Numbered from the stretch's first letter, positions 36,173 through 48,233 are shown. The stretch: 64,000 nucleotides of DNA from Phallusia mammillata (GCA_003260075.1 QLIY01000548.1:1-64000), one strand, 5' to 3'. The notes: generated by a model from the letters alone, not told the origin. Numbers and translations are program-made.

Positions 36173-38281
36173 ATGGCTGAGTCTAGTGACTTCTCCATGA
36201 AAATTGAGGATGATTTTGCATATGGCAACAATGTGAAGGGGGCAACTACACAAGTCCGTCTGGGTAAGACATGTCACAATAATTTTTGCTGTAAGCTTTA
36301 ATTATAAGCATCTCAAATTTGATGTCTGATTATTGTACTTTATGAAAAATAATACTAAAATGTTTTTTGTAGGGCTATGAGAGAAACTATCTTTGTTATA
36401 CACAATTGTTTTTATCCCTTGTGTATTTTTGCAGGTTTTATTCGCAAGGTTTATGCCATACTGACTGCACAACTTGCTGTCACAACAATTGTGTCTGCTC
36501 TATTTATGACCATCAAGCCATTGAAGGAATTTACCCAAAACAAGTATGTGTACCAGTGGCAACATTTTGAAAAATGAAAACCCAAAGTTTCTTTCGCAGT
36601 AAACATTTAACTGTTGTTTATGCTTACAGCACATAAAGACATTCATTAAAAAAAATAGAAGCCTGTGTAACATTTTGAAATTGTTTTTTTTTGCATGTTG
36701 ATATTTTAATTCCAACATTACCAGCAGGTTTGCACAGTTAATGCAAATTTCTCTCTCTGTATTAACAACAACAAGAGAATTGTTTCTATTTCTCCAGCCA
36801 GTTTATGTTGATGATTTGTTTATTTGTATCACTTGGATTAATCGTTGCCCTTCACGTCAAGAGAACAGAGTTTCCAATGAACATGTACTTGTTGGCCGCA
36901 TTTACCCTTGTGGAATCATACACTGTTGGAACTGTGGTCACCTTCTATAAGTAAGTTCTATATTGAAAGCTTGTTTGGTGTTGGGTTTTCAATGAAGCCT
37001 TTGGGTAACTCTCCTAGTAATTATAATTTATAAAAGCTTCACGTTTTAAAAGTAATTGTTTGTTTATCACAAAGCATCAATCTAAAACTATTAGTGCATT
37101 AACAAAATGACATTTTAAACCAACAATTCTGCTTTTAAGTTATGATACATTGGTATTTCCTGAATAATAGGTAAATTTTATCATTAGAACTTCCTAAATC
37201 TATGAATGATTGGTTACAAAAATCTGCACATTTTAACAGCACTTGTTAGTGACAATATCTTTGCACATATTTCTAATGCAATTGCTCTTGCAGAGTGGAA
37301 ATTGTAATCCAGGCTTTTATTCTCACTGTTGCTGTATTTGCATCTTTGACTTCATATGCCATGCAAAGCAAAAAAGATTACAGTTCATGGGGTGCAGGGC
37401 TATTTGCCGCCCTTTGGGTGCTAATTGGAGCTGGATTTTTGGGGGTAAGAATCTTTTCAAACAAACTTTCAGTTATTGAGTTTTTAACATATGCCAGAAA
37501 ATAGTAAAACTGTAAGTATGGATACATATTTCTAAAGATGCACAATTGCTTTCTGTTAGTCAACCTGTTTTTGGAGTCAAACCATACAGTCTTTGGCAAC
37601 TTAATACATCTGTAACTGCTTCATATTTCATGACATATATATTGGTGCAAAGTAAATGCTTGGGGTTTGGGACTCAAACAGACCCAGCATCATCAAGGCA
37701 TGTCCTTATCACTTAAGAAGTATGGGATTATTTATATTATGTCAAACATGTTTTCACACATGTAACAACATGGTGTATGTTTGTGCTAGTTCTGTCCTGC
37801 AAGTTGTCAACTGTTCAACTTGCATGACATAATGATTTTGGTCCAAAATTAATCTTGTTTTTTTGTTATACAACAGATTTTTTGTCAAATAAAATACATG
37901 TGGTTGTCAGTGAAGGGTAGGTTTGGTGTCAACTAGAAATACTGTAATAGTTCAGTAGATATGCAAATAAAGTTGCTTAAATCTGCAATCACCAGACTTC
38001 AGGCCCTAACGAGAGTTATTGTTTACCAGTTAGGCCCAGATTTTCTGCAATTAACAACTGTTTTATTGTAGGCTTTTGTCCAAAATGATACCTTTGAGTT
38101 GATGTGTGCTAGCGTTGGAGCTCTTGTGTTCTGTCTTTTTATCATCTACGACACACACCTTCTCATGCATCGCCTTTCACCTGAAGAATACCTGCTGGCC
38201 TCTATCAGTCTGTATCTCGATGTCATCAACTTATTCCTGGAGACCTTGCGAATTCTGGCCAAACTTAACCAAAGAAAGTAG
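36173..38281 (+). CDS. TMBIM4: TMBIM4 / Lifeguard-4 (Golgi anti-apoptotic protein)
   Basis: Five exons (36173-36263, 36435-36543, 36798-36950, 37294-37444, 38072-38281) join to 237 residues, almost exactly the human length. The N-terminus has the family's IEDDFAYG motif. About seven hydrophobic segments follow, among them [56 protein letters not shown] and [14 protein letters not shown]. The C-terminus carries [20 protein letters not shown] and [17 protein letters not shown], with the conserved di-acidic pore residues. The family forms pH-sensitive calcium leak channels in Golgi and ER membranes and dampens apoptosis. It lies 1.1 kb downstream of AGL on the same strand, too far to suggest an operon. 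Confidence 0.93.
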
Positions 38282-39788
38282 CCTGTTTACGATTGCATGC
38301 TTTTTGCTTTCATTAAATATGTGCACATGTAAAGTACTTAGTATACAAAGTGTAGTAAGATAGCTTTATCTAACGTCCAGTCCTTTTTTAACAAATGTTT
38401 TCCCTTGCTTATTATAATGCTTTTGGCTATATGTACAGTGACAGTCACATTCCATATGCTTATATCGTTAAAATTAAATGTCATATAAGGACCGTAACAA
38501 ACTGTATGTTTTGGTGAGGCTGAACTTTCAGATGACTTTATTACCGTTTAGCTGATGTAATGGCATGGCTACTTCGTGTCAATGTTAAATGTGTTTAACA
38601 TCGTTTTATGCACGTTCATGTTTTTGACATTGTCCATTTTGAATGTTAGTCAGTCAAACTTGCAGCATTTTGATTAATCCCACACTAAGGCAAGCCATAA
38701 CACCCAATATTGTCTCTTTTCAGAACGTTATGATCAAAGTGATCAAATTTGTTTTGAAGTTTTTTGAATAAATTTGTTGCAGTTTTAGCAGCTTCTTGTC
38801 TTGTTTTTGTGCAATGTCAGTCTTTGTTTTCGCACTTTCGTGTAAAATATTTCTTGCAAAGTTTTAATAAACTTAGCGCTCGTTGGTGGGCAGAAACTGT
38901 TGTGATATTATTTTAACAGCAAGTTTTGGATAAAGGAAATGGCTTATAGTTTATCATGCCGTTTTGTCTGCAGCATAAATAGTAAACAAACCATTTTTTA
39001 TTTATTTTTATTTCAGTTAATTAGCACATGCAATATTTTTATGGATTGTTTTGTTCATCGGCATTATTTCAAGTTTGAAACCTTATTAGGTACGTTTTCA
39101 AAAACTCTTCGTTGGTGTCTTTAACATTAGCCTCATGCGGCCCTCCTAAATCGTGAACAAGATTTGATGCCATATGTTTGCAATTCGCGCTAGGTCAAAG
39201 CACCTAAAAAGCAGACAGATTTCGCTGGAACGTTATGGTCAGGGTTGCCATCGACCTGAAACCAAAAATAAGGACAACGGAAAAATTAAATTTTGAAACG
39301 TAAAGAAATAAACGTTTTTTAATAAATCTTTGCATTTTTGAGCTATGACATATCATGTGCAATATTTTGGCCAGAAACAATCTGTTCCAGCAACTCCATG
39401 TTTGTAAAAAATACTAATGCATCTCACGACAGCTCAGGTCTGGGTTTACCTTGCATCTTACAACAGCTCAGGTCTAGGTTTACTTTTACTTGTAGCAGGA
39501 ATTTGACTCATAATTGTTGAAAATAAGACAAAATAAGGACTCAAGTCAAAAATAAGGACATTTTTTAGAAATAAGGACAATGATAATAAGGACAATTCTT
39601 AGAAATAAGGACAATAAACTTTTCTAAGACATGGCCCTTCAAAATAAGGACAAATCTTAGAAATAAGGACGGTATGGCAACCCTGATTATAGTACTGCGT
39701 TAAGTTTTTTCGCGTGATTAAAACACTCAGCTATAGTTAAAAATGGCTGCGCGACGTTAGGAAGTTACGAATCGAACAATTGGTGGAA

Positions 39789-39842
<54 letters not shown>

Positions 39843-42025
39843 ACCCCTTAATTTTTCGATGAACTGCTCGACGCACAACTGCTTTGAAAACTTTATTTTA
39901 AGTAAGATCATCGTTTGGATGTTGTTGCGGTCAACTTGAAAACATTTCGACACCAATCTTACAATGTAAAAGTTCAGCTAAACTTCACATTACAATTTTC
40001 CCAAACTCAACCGGTGCTTCAAAATGAAAGACAATTAGTTTTGATGTGTTTGTGTGACTTGCCTAGTATGGGACGTTCGAACGCGCATTTTAGAGAATTA
40101 TGTATGAAGCTATAGGCTTTGTCCCTGAATGCATAAGGGCCTGCGGTATGCTGTCGCGTAGCCGTAGACTATAGTGATGGATGGCAACGAAACGGAAGGT
40201 GAGATAATCCTTACCGGCGTAAGCACGGACTGCGCTCTCATACGTTTTGTCGCTCACTATACCATTAACCACGGTCTATGGCTACTTGTATATGACAACC
40301 CGACAAGCATTTGGACAAATAGTCTGAGGCGATTGATCCACAAACATACATAAAAACTTATCGAAGTTCGTACTCGAAAGCTTCTTAAGTTTGGACCCTT
40401 CTAAAATTGAAAGTGTCCCCGTAATTCGAAAAGGTACTTAATTGGAATGAAAGTGTCACCTTTTATGTGAAATGTGTGGGGCAATACCAAACCACTGCCG
40501 GTTAAGACACAATGTAAAAAATGTGGTTTTATATTATCGTTGAAAACTGAAAAATAAGTTTTCAACATTTTATCAAACGATGGCCCTATACAGTTTGCTT
40601 TTGTATTACGAACTTTTTCTCTGCTTAGGAAGCCACGAATACAATTTAAAATCATGCTTTTTAAAGAATAGCTTATATAGGGACAAAACATGCTGCCAAG
40701 ATATTTTTGTCACATGCTGCACAAAAAAACAAATAAGAGATTACGTTTACAATAAAAGTGACACCTGGCGAATAAGCTATAGTAAATGTCTGTTGTTATC
40801 AAATATTCATGTCTTAAATAGTGGTATTCTGGCCTCGAGCGCTATTACTCTGTTTACAAGTATTTTTGGCGTGTCGGATATATTTTGAAATGACAAGTTA
40901 AGTTTTCTTAATTAACTTGATATTTTTGTGCAATTTTCGTGGGTTTGCAGGGGCTACTGCATAGTATGCAATCTACGGCGAGCTTAGCCTACATGTATTG
41001 ATCAGGATTTATGTAAACGCAATTTACAATACAATATGCAATTTACTCTAAAACAAGTTATTTTCACACTTTTTTACAGTGGATTGCTGGTTTAAGGGTC
41101 ATATCTGTAGTCCAGAAAAATATCATATTTGGTGACTGGCATAGATTACGTTTGCCTGAAACCTGATCATTGCAGTGATTCCAAGTTTTATTACAGTAAA
41201 TTCTTAGAATTGCATCGTTGGACTACTACATTGATAGATATAGTATGCCTATATCCTGGATAGTGTATTAGTAGCCCATTTTGCAACATTAGTAAGATTT
41301 GTATAAACGCGAGGACAGTGATGATGCAGTTGGGTGCGAACTTTGTTACGGGGATAAAACAGCAAAACGTCGTTGGTCCAGCTGCAGTTGGTCTTTAATC
41401 GCCACAGTTTCCGTTTACTGTGTATTCTAAAACCTTTGTAACGCACAACTTTCCCAAAAAATGTAAACAAAAATCTTCCGCCAAAAACTTGATAAGCTTA
41501 TCATCAGACCGTTTCGGCGCTGATACAGATTTATTTTATCGGTCGGGGACATGAAGTGCGAAAGTAGCAACTCGCGTCAATTGGCAAACAATACTAGTTG
41601 CAGGGTGCACTGTAGAAACTTCTAATACCTTTTGCACTGTTGCGGGTGAGATAAGCGAGGTAAATGCGGATACAATGGCGCAAGACTGCAAGGTGTGAGT
41701 TGGTAAACTCTGAAATCGGTGGCTTGGTTATAAGCGACAAGCTGACACTGCATTGTCATTCATTTGTTCTGTTTCGTCACAGTAGCATCACAATCGCAAC
41801 TGTCAAGTTCAGGAGTTCTTTCTTTGTGAGATTCTTTCTACTGTCAATTACTGCTAGCTATTGGATTACCGGGCATTATCCTTTGACACAAAAAGGTCAC
41901 CAAATTGTGGACGGTATCAATTATCTGCGCTCTACTAATCCCGACCTATTTGCAAGGTCCAGAACTGGTAGCTTTGTGCGATAAGCATTTGGTGGTGTAC
42001 GACAAAAAACAGACTTTGTCCTAGA
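38282..42025. other. Intergenic region with a hAT element and a 52-C run
   Basis: No gene is supportable. The region holds TMBIM4 3' sequence (AATAAA near 38767), the element at 39240-39685, an undivided run of 52 C (39791-39842, flanks not duplicated) and upstream sequence of the next gene. The open frame at 41664-41984 is not recognisable and is treated as 5' noncoding. Confidence 0.5.
39240..39685. mobile_element. hAT-type MITE with an internal AAATAAGGACA repeat
   Basis: The ends are CAGGGTTGCCAT and its inverse ATGGCAACCCTG. The flanks GTTATGGT (39232-39239) and ATTATAGT (39686-39693) match at 6 of 8 positions. The interior repeats AATAAGGACA at least eight times, mostly towards the right end, and shows no coding capacity. 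Confidence 0.75.
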
Positions 42026-44577
42026 ATGGATTCAAGCAGCAAACAACAGCAGGTCAAGTACAGGCGTTCTGCCATGAAGTCCAGCTCTCGCGTGTTGCGT
42101 AGTTCAAATGCTACCTTGGATTCTGAATCAAGTGCAGCTACAGTTAAGTCCAGTCGTCAAGTATCTAGCCGAAAGCCGCCCAAGTCGAAATCAGGCCGAA
42201 AATGTGGCGAACGAAAGCTACACGGGGGAATAATCGAAAACCGTTGGAGTCAACCTGATCTAACTGCTTCGCCGATCAAAAATCCGCTCCGTCGGTTTGT
42301 GTCAACACAAGATCTATTGCTGACATCAGATACTGAATCTACGTCATCAGTGGTGACATCATTGAAATCACCGAAGCAGTTTATTGGACAACAGAGAAAT
42401 TCTTGCGCTCCGTACCGCTACAACAAAACAAAAATGAATGCAAGTGCTACTTCCAGTCCAAGCCGTATACCATCACGAAAGGCAATCAGAGATATGTCGA
42501 ATGTTTCTGTTGAAAATCGCACACGTAGAATGTACAGAGAAGCAAGTTTGCCAATAAATGCCAAGAAATCAAACCAGAGCCTTTTCGAGGCGACATCCAA
42601 GCTTGTTCAAAATGTAAGTATGGCGTAGATTTTGTTTACACATGATTTGGTGGGCCAATTTTCTTTTAGAGTGTTGCCACCTATTTTTGTTAGGGCATGT
42701 ATGATGTCGTTTTTTGTATTGTCTTAGGTCGAAAATGATTCCTTTTCTTCGACTGAAGTCGATCTGTTCAATGCGCGAATTGAGGGCTTGGAACAAACTA
42801 ATCAAAAGTTGTCACAACAAAACCATTCTCTGGAAAAACAGGTACAGTAAATCAGCACGCTACTTTAGTAATTGGTTCCGGCGGTTTACAGTAAATTAGT
42901 ACAGTGCTTAATTAAGGTTTAGTCCCTGCGGTCTCAAATATGTGCAATGTGTTTAAAAATGCTTTAGATTGGCTTTTCAAAGCAAACTGACGTATGTATT
43001 CCCCCCCCCCCCCCCCCCCCCCCTTACAGTAAATTAGTACCGTGCTTAATTAAGTTTTAATCCCGGCGGTCTCAAATATGTGCAATGTGTTTAAACATGC
43101 TTTAAATTGGCTTTTTAAAGCAAACTAACGTACATATTTGCGCTTATCACAGCTCAAGCAAGCCAGCGAACTGGTTCGAATTCTCCTTGGCAAGACAAAA
43201 GAAGCTGAAAGGAAAACACGGAAAGTTTCCGAGTTAGAAATGGAAATAATCGTACTTCGTCGCCAACTTGCCCAAAACAGGTGTGTATTTTGGTTGATAC
43301 ACAACGCGTAACATTTCCTCACAAACAATAAATATAATGTAAGAGAAAATGCTTTATGATATGTTTTACCATTTAGCTCCCACGATCGCATAATTTCGGT
43401 GAGCTCCACCTTATCCGATGACATTGGTTGGCGAAGTGAGAGTGATAGCGTTTTCGACCAATCAGAGGCCCGGAAAACTCCGCTCGGCATTTCCGACTCG
43501 ACATCACCTGACAGCTCGGATTGTGATGTCAGTAATAAAGGTAAGAACCGATTTTTTTATTTTGTTGCGTTTGATGTTCATTCATAAAAATAAATCTAAC
43601 ATTTGTTTTGCAGAAAACTTCTTATTTCCGTCCACATGTTTCTCGAGGACCTCGACACTTCAACGTACCCGCCCTATGGCCCCACAAATCCCTGATGCGA
43701 CAATATCGCGATCACGTGATGCGCTTGGACGAATGGACCTTAACTCCAACTACCCAACGGCGCACTCTTGTGGCAACGATGAAAGATTTAACTCTCTCTT
43801 GAATGAACACAAAAGAGCGCTAAAGCTCATCCAGGTATATGTTGGAAAAAGTAAAAAAAGTGAAATATGCAAAAAGTCATAAAAATCAAGACTGTACTTT
43901 AACATGTTTCATTGTTAGTCGATGTTAGTCAGACATATTAACATAATTTTTAACAGCATTGTTTTTTGCACAGAATCTGGAAACCAAGTTTTGCTCCCAG
44001 CAGAAGGTTGTCACGGGTTTAAAACGCGATATTTCCTCTATGAAACATAAATCACACTCACAAAGCCTGGAGGACGTGCAAGACCAATTATCCCTGCTTA
44101 TTCAAAGCCTTCAAAACGAGGTTCGCACTCAAAATGTTCCTTGGATAAATTTTTTGCAGTGAAAGTTATTGCTGCTCAATTAAGAAATGCGTTTTGAGTA
44201 AAAAAAAAATCTTGTCAACTATATTTAAATTGAATTGAACAGATGTTTTTAAACACGTTTGTTTGTTTAAACACAATTGTTTGCCATTTCAGAACATGTC
44301 AACAGAGGATATTGGTCAATATCTTGTCGAAACTTTTCACAAAGATTCCACACTTGATTCAGGTTTGTTATTCTGTTGAGAAATTTGGTGTAGCAAAAAT
44401 AACCTGTACAATTTTTGTTGAAGAAAACCTAAAAGGTTTTCCCTGATTTTACCAGCATTTTTAGAAATTTAACATAAAACCATCTTTGCAGGTCACTCCA
44501 CAATGCAAAGAACAGCGCGGTTCTACGGCAAATCTCAACGGAATCATTCTGCAAGAAGATCTCTTTCTTTGTCGTAA
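42026..44577 (+). CDS. Unrecognised Ser-rich coiled-coil protein
   Basis: Eight exons (42026-42613, 42728-42841, 43153-43280, 43377-43540, 43614-43834, 43974-44120, 44293-44362, 44492-44577) join in frame to 505 residues. The first 200 residues are basic and rich in Ser, Arg and Lys. A coiled coil follows (VDLFNARIEGLEQTNQKLSQ to LEMEIIVLRRQLAQN), then a Ser/Asp-rich linker (SSTLSDDIGWRSESDSVF), a second short coiled coil (SLEDVQDQLSLLIQSLQNE) and a basic tail ending RRSLSLS. There are no membrane segments or enzymatic motifs. The donor after 44120 (GTTCGC) is weak. The shape resembles a cytoskeletal, centrosomal or ciliary scaffold, but that is only a guess from composition. The exon chain is well supported by phase. 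Confidence 0.7.
42885..43139. repeat. Unmerged copies around a 23-C run
   Basis: Segment 42885-43000 recurs at 43024-43139 with about ten differences. The C run is 43001-43023. It lies in intron 2 of the coiled-coil gene. Confidence 0.75.
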
Positions 44578-44952
44578 CTTTCGTGTCTTGCTTTGTTGCC
44601 ATTTTTTGCAACTTATTATTTAAAGTTTGTTGTAAAAATTAAAAACAATCTGATAAACAATGCACGAAGTGTTTATGTACAGCCAGAACCAAGTAGAGGT
44701 AAAAGGAAACCGCACTCGATACGCCTAAATGCTCAAAAGATGTATAGCCGTTCCCTATGACAAAGACTTTACTGAAGAAATGCATACAATTTTCAAATAA
44801 GCAATTCTTATAACTATTTTGCTTGTTAGGATCAGCCCCGAAGCGTCGGGACAAGCCGTCTATAACATGCATAGTTCCAGGTGTTTGGCTGGACTCGGTA
44901 TGTTCCACATGTATGGACCTTCAATAGGCCTGGCATACTATGTTCCACAGAT

Positions 44953-45085
44953 AAGTGCAGAAATGTAAAAGCATAGAGCCAATAAATGATAAGCTGCAGA
45001 CAGTGCACACTGTTTCGACCTATTAGGTCTCATCAGTGCATCAGTGCAGGTCGAAACAGTGTGCACTGTCTGCAAGTGCAGAAAT
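44953..45085 (-). mobile_element. Penelope-like retroelement remnant with terminal inverted arm
   Basis: A perfect 12-bp direct repeat AAGTGCAGAAAT (44953-44964 and 45074-45085) flanks 109 bp. Inside is a perfect 27-bp inverted repeat (44995-45021 with 45048-45074) around a 26-nt spacer. Part of one arm plus the spacer forms a hammerhead core on the minus strand. Penelope-like elements are known to carry hammerhead motifs, to be truncated and to leave inverted tails, so this is the best-fitting class. No coding sequence remains. Confidence 0.65.
44987..45043 (-). ncRNA. Hammerhead ribozyme motif (type I order)
   Basis: Read on the minus strand: CUGAUGA (45036-45030); helix II GACC/GGUC with loop UAAUA (45029-45017); GAAA (45016-45013); helix III CAGU/ACUG with loop GUGC (45012-45001); then U (45000) and C (44999) as the cleavage site. 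Helix I pairs GCA (45039-45037) with UGC (44998-44996) and UGAU (45043-45040) with AUCA (44990-44987) across an internal loop AGCUU. All conserved core positions are present. A competing 27-bp perfect hairpin with the downstream inverted arm could prevent folding in long transcripts. Confidence 0.75.
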
Positions 45086-45204
45086 AATATACGAAAAGGC
45101 GCAGATTGTAGCTGTTATTTTGTAAAAGAAGCATCAATCGGTTATAGGCTCACTTAAAAAAAACACAAAATAATACTGCAGTAATAAAGACATGACCAAA
45201 ACTT

Positions 45205-47974
45205 TTAATTTTCGTAAATTTGAAAAGAAACTCTTTTTTGTCCGCTATTTTCCTCTCGCTCGCGCTTGACCCTTAACCCCTGAGCGAAATCACCGGCTTT
45301 GTCCAATGCCATCCTCCCTACTTGGCGACTCAGTCTGTTCACGTCACTATAATCGTCGATTCTTTGAAGTCCCACGAATCGGTCGCAACCCTGACGACAT
45401 TTGTTCACAATCCATTCGTGTTCTTCGTCGGTCACATTGCGCACGAACTTATTTGCTCTACCTGCAACAAAAAAGTCGACAGGTCATGGGTTTTAAACCC
45501 AAATTTGTAATGTTAATTACCCCGTAGTACAAGCTTTTCACTCAGTATAACCAGGAAAAGAATACAAGCAAAAGGAAGCGTTTAATGCTTTTGTAATGCC
45601 TGATTTCACCAAAATTTGGTTTGAAACATCAAATGCAAATATGTTTATGTATGTCGCATTTAAAGTGCATATAAGACGGTTGCATGATTTATCATCCCAA
45701 ACTTACTTTGACACTATACACGTACTTATAAAGAGTAATTTAATCAAAAACATGACTGCCAGAGAAGGCAGAAATTTCAACAATCAGTGTTGTCTTCACG
45801 AGTGCAGGTCTGCATGATGCATTCTTTATGCACAAATACTCTGACAGTTATTGTTTAAATTAAATAAACCTACTTTATTTTGTAACTACAGCCAGGTCAT
45901 ATCATATTTAAAAATGGGACCAGTTTGCCAAAATATCTTTCTTAAATAATTACCATTACAGACCTTTGTTAAAAACAATACAAGTACCTAACCTTCCTTT
46001 TCCGCGTAATTGTAGACGACCCTCTCGACAGGATTATAATAGCCGTCTCCAGTATCGTAGCAATTGTCAGGGATGAGGTGATTGGGTGTGCCTGTTTCTG
46101 AGCTTTGTGCGGACATCATGCAGCGATCAACCGGTCGCAACCCATCAGTGATTTCCTGCATAAGTGGTGCAACGTAATTGTCGAAAATGACATTACGGAA
46201 AGACTTAAAAGACTACAATATGGCTCAATTTAAATAGTTTTGACAATTTGGGCATGTATGAGAATGCTTTATTGCGAATAGCTAAAAAGGAAAGAGGAAA
46301 ATACTGTGTACACTTATCTGTTACAAATACATGCAGATGCATGAAATTGAAACTGACCTTATGCATTTTTTCATGGGCAGAAACTTGGACGGATTGTCCA
46401 TAGGACCTGGCCCATACATAGACAATGAAAAAAAAAAACTGTTTAGAATTCGTATGTATATATATATATATATATAAGGTCAGTTTTTTTTAGGAGTTCA
46501 TGGTCGTTCCCAAGGATGAATCCTGATCAGGTGTTTTATGTCTGTATGCGGTCAGGCGCGCAGGACAATTCGGCCAAGTTCATGGCCCAAAACTGACCTT
46601 ATAAAACCTGCGGTCCCACACACGGTTGCAATAGCGCCATCCGGTGAGCGTTCTGTCGTCATTTTCAAAATCGAGTCCGTCTTTAAACATATAGTTCCCA
46701 CCCACGTCACGTCCGTTACACCACGAAGTTTTATACAGACCACCATCCGGAAAGAACAAAGTCCCTGCACACAATAAAAATAAACAATTACATTGGACGT
46801 TGCACTAACTGTCAAATTAGATTTATATCGACACCGCATTGGACATTTGCCGTAAACTTGCATTTGACGCTTATTGTTTACCAAATGACCTAACGTTTGG
46901 CTAGACCAGTGGTTCCCAAACTGTGGGCCATGGGTTAGTACTATAAACCACCAAGACATTTTCAATGGGCCACAGAGCCATTTGAACAGATTCTACTGTT
47001 TTGTTATACTGTAGATCGGTGGTTCTCAACTCGTTTCAGGTCTTGGACCACCGCCTCAGTAAAAATAATATGGTGGACCACTCGATTTTTGAGCAATTTT
47101 GAAGTAGACAAACGAAACTAGTGTTTGGGCTTGAAACATAATAGTTTTAAACCGATTTTCAAGAAGTGAGATACAATCATTAACAGCTAACATTTTAATA
47201 CTCTTTCAACGTGTAATATGCAATAGTCTCTAGTTTATCACCAAAATTAGTGGACGTCCCGTGGACCACCCAAAAAGTCATCGTGGACCACACTAGTGGC
47301 CCATGAACCACCAGTTGAGAACCACTGCTGTAAATATTAAGCGCTTTGTTTTGAAAAATATAATATTTGCAAAGAATTCTGAATCTTGTAGCCAAATTTC
47401 AGGATGTGTCTTATTAAAAATAAATTGATAGAAACCATTTCGCCTGTTTCTGAGTTATTTTTTTGTTTGTGCCCAAATTTACAGCATCCCCCCCCCCCAT
47501 TTCGCCTGTTTCTGAGTTATTTTTTTGTTTGTGCCCAAATTTACAAAATTTTACAGCTATTAAATAGACATTTGGGCCACAGACCAAAAACATTTGGGAA
47601 CCCCTGGGCTATAGACCTTAATAAGCTGCTAAAATAAAGACAAGTAATGCTAAAATAATAATCAATGGGTATAACTATGGGTCGCGAAAATTTGCGCTGG
47701 TAAAATTTGAAACGTAATTGAGTCGCGCCGCTGAGGTCACTGCGCAAAAAAATACCAGCAATCGCTGGTGTGACAGCAAAGCAAACAATTGAAAAGTATG
47801 CTTGTGTTTGTCCGTTTAATATTACTTACCTGGCCCGTGGAACATTCCATCTTTGAACTCTCCCTCGTACCTCGTTTCTGTGTCAAACCAATAAATTCCC
47901 TTTCCTTCCATGCGACCATTCTTGATATCTCCAGTGTAGTTAGCAAGTCGGTGCGTAGGTTCGTCGCCTTCCAT
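45205..47974 (-). CDS. MORN5: MORN5, MORN-repeat protein
   Basis: Four exons in transcript order (47974-47830, 46764-46598, 46155-45993, 45461-45205) give 243 residues. MORN repeats are seen as [18 protein letters not shown] and [20 protein letters not shown]. The family signatures [29 protein letters not shown] and [18 protein letters not shown] follow. Human MORN5 stops soon after the last motif (about 161 residues); this protein has about 60 further residues rich in Arg, Lys and Glu, plus small insertions. The start ATG has a good context (AACATGG). MORN5 is a testis- and cilium-associated protein of uncertain function. It is head-to-head with HSP90B1. A partial copy of the 5' end lies at 48091-48125 beyond a C10 run and is an assembly duplicate. 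Confidence 0.9.
46457..46476. repeat. (TA)10 microsatellite
   Basis: A run of ten TA units in a MORN5 intron, followed by ATAAGGTCAGTT, which is the inverse of AACTGACCTTAT about 100 bp to the left. Confidence 0.9.
46907..47606. mobile_element. Outer hAT-type element containing a second hAT element
   Basis: Ends CAGTGGTTCCCAAACTGTGG and, inverted, CAGGGGTTCCCAAATGT; subterminal inverted GGGCC motifs. Flanks GGCTAGAC and GGCTATAG match at 6 of 8 positions. It lies in MORN5 intron 1, contains the element at 47017-47327 and includes an unmerged copy pair (47437-47487 and 47499-47547) around 11 C. Confidence 0.7.
47017..47327. mobile_element. hAT-type MITE nested in another
   Basis: Ends CGGTGGTTCTCAACT and, inverted, CAGTGGTTCTCAACT. 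Target duplication CTGTAGAT (47009-47016) and CTGTAAAT (47328-47335), 7 of 8 identical. No coding capacity. Confidence 0.85.
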
Positions 47975-48233
47975 GTTGCAATTTCCTAACAATCTAAGAT
48001 AGAAAGTAAAAAATGAAATCTTGACAATAGTGGGACAGCCTAAATTTTTCAAGATATTAAGTTATTATGACATCACTATACCCCCCCCCCTTAGCAAGTC
48101 GGTGCGTAGGTTCGTCGCCTTCCATGTTGCAATTTCCTTACAATCTAAGATAAAAAGTAAAAAAATGAAATCTTGACAATAGTGGGACAGCCTATATTTT
48201 TTAGGATATTAAGTTATTATGACATCACTATTG
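47940..48233. repeat. Unmerged copies over the MORN5 start
   Basis: Segment 47940-48077 recurs at 48091-48233 around exactly ten C (48081-48090). The second copy carries a fragment of exon 1 including its ATG. Confidence 0.8.

Larger units (their letters stand above)
44578..45204. other. Convergent region between the coiled-coil gene and MORN5
   Basis: Apart from the retroelement remnant at 44953-45085, no coding or RNA gene is seen. The 3' ends of two convergent genes fall here. Confidence 0.5.

Noticed and set aside
39791..39842. True poly-C tract as an i-motif or recombination hotspot
   Set aside because: The consistent strand bias and fixed lengths of C runs elsewhere make a placeholder far more likely.
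41664..41984. 106-codon open frame upstream of the coiled-coil gene
   Set aside because: No family resemblance and no splice connection; more likely 5' noncoding sequence.
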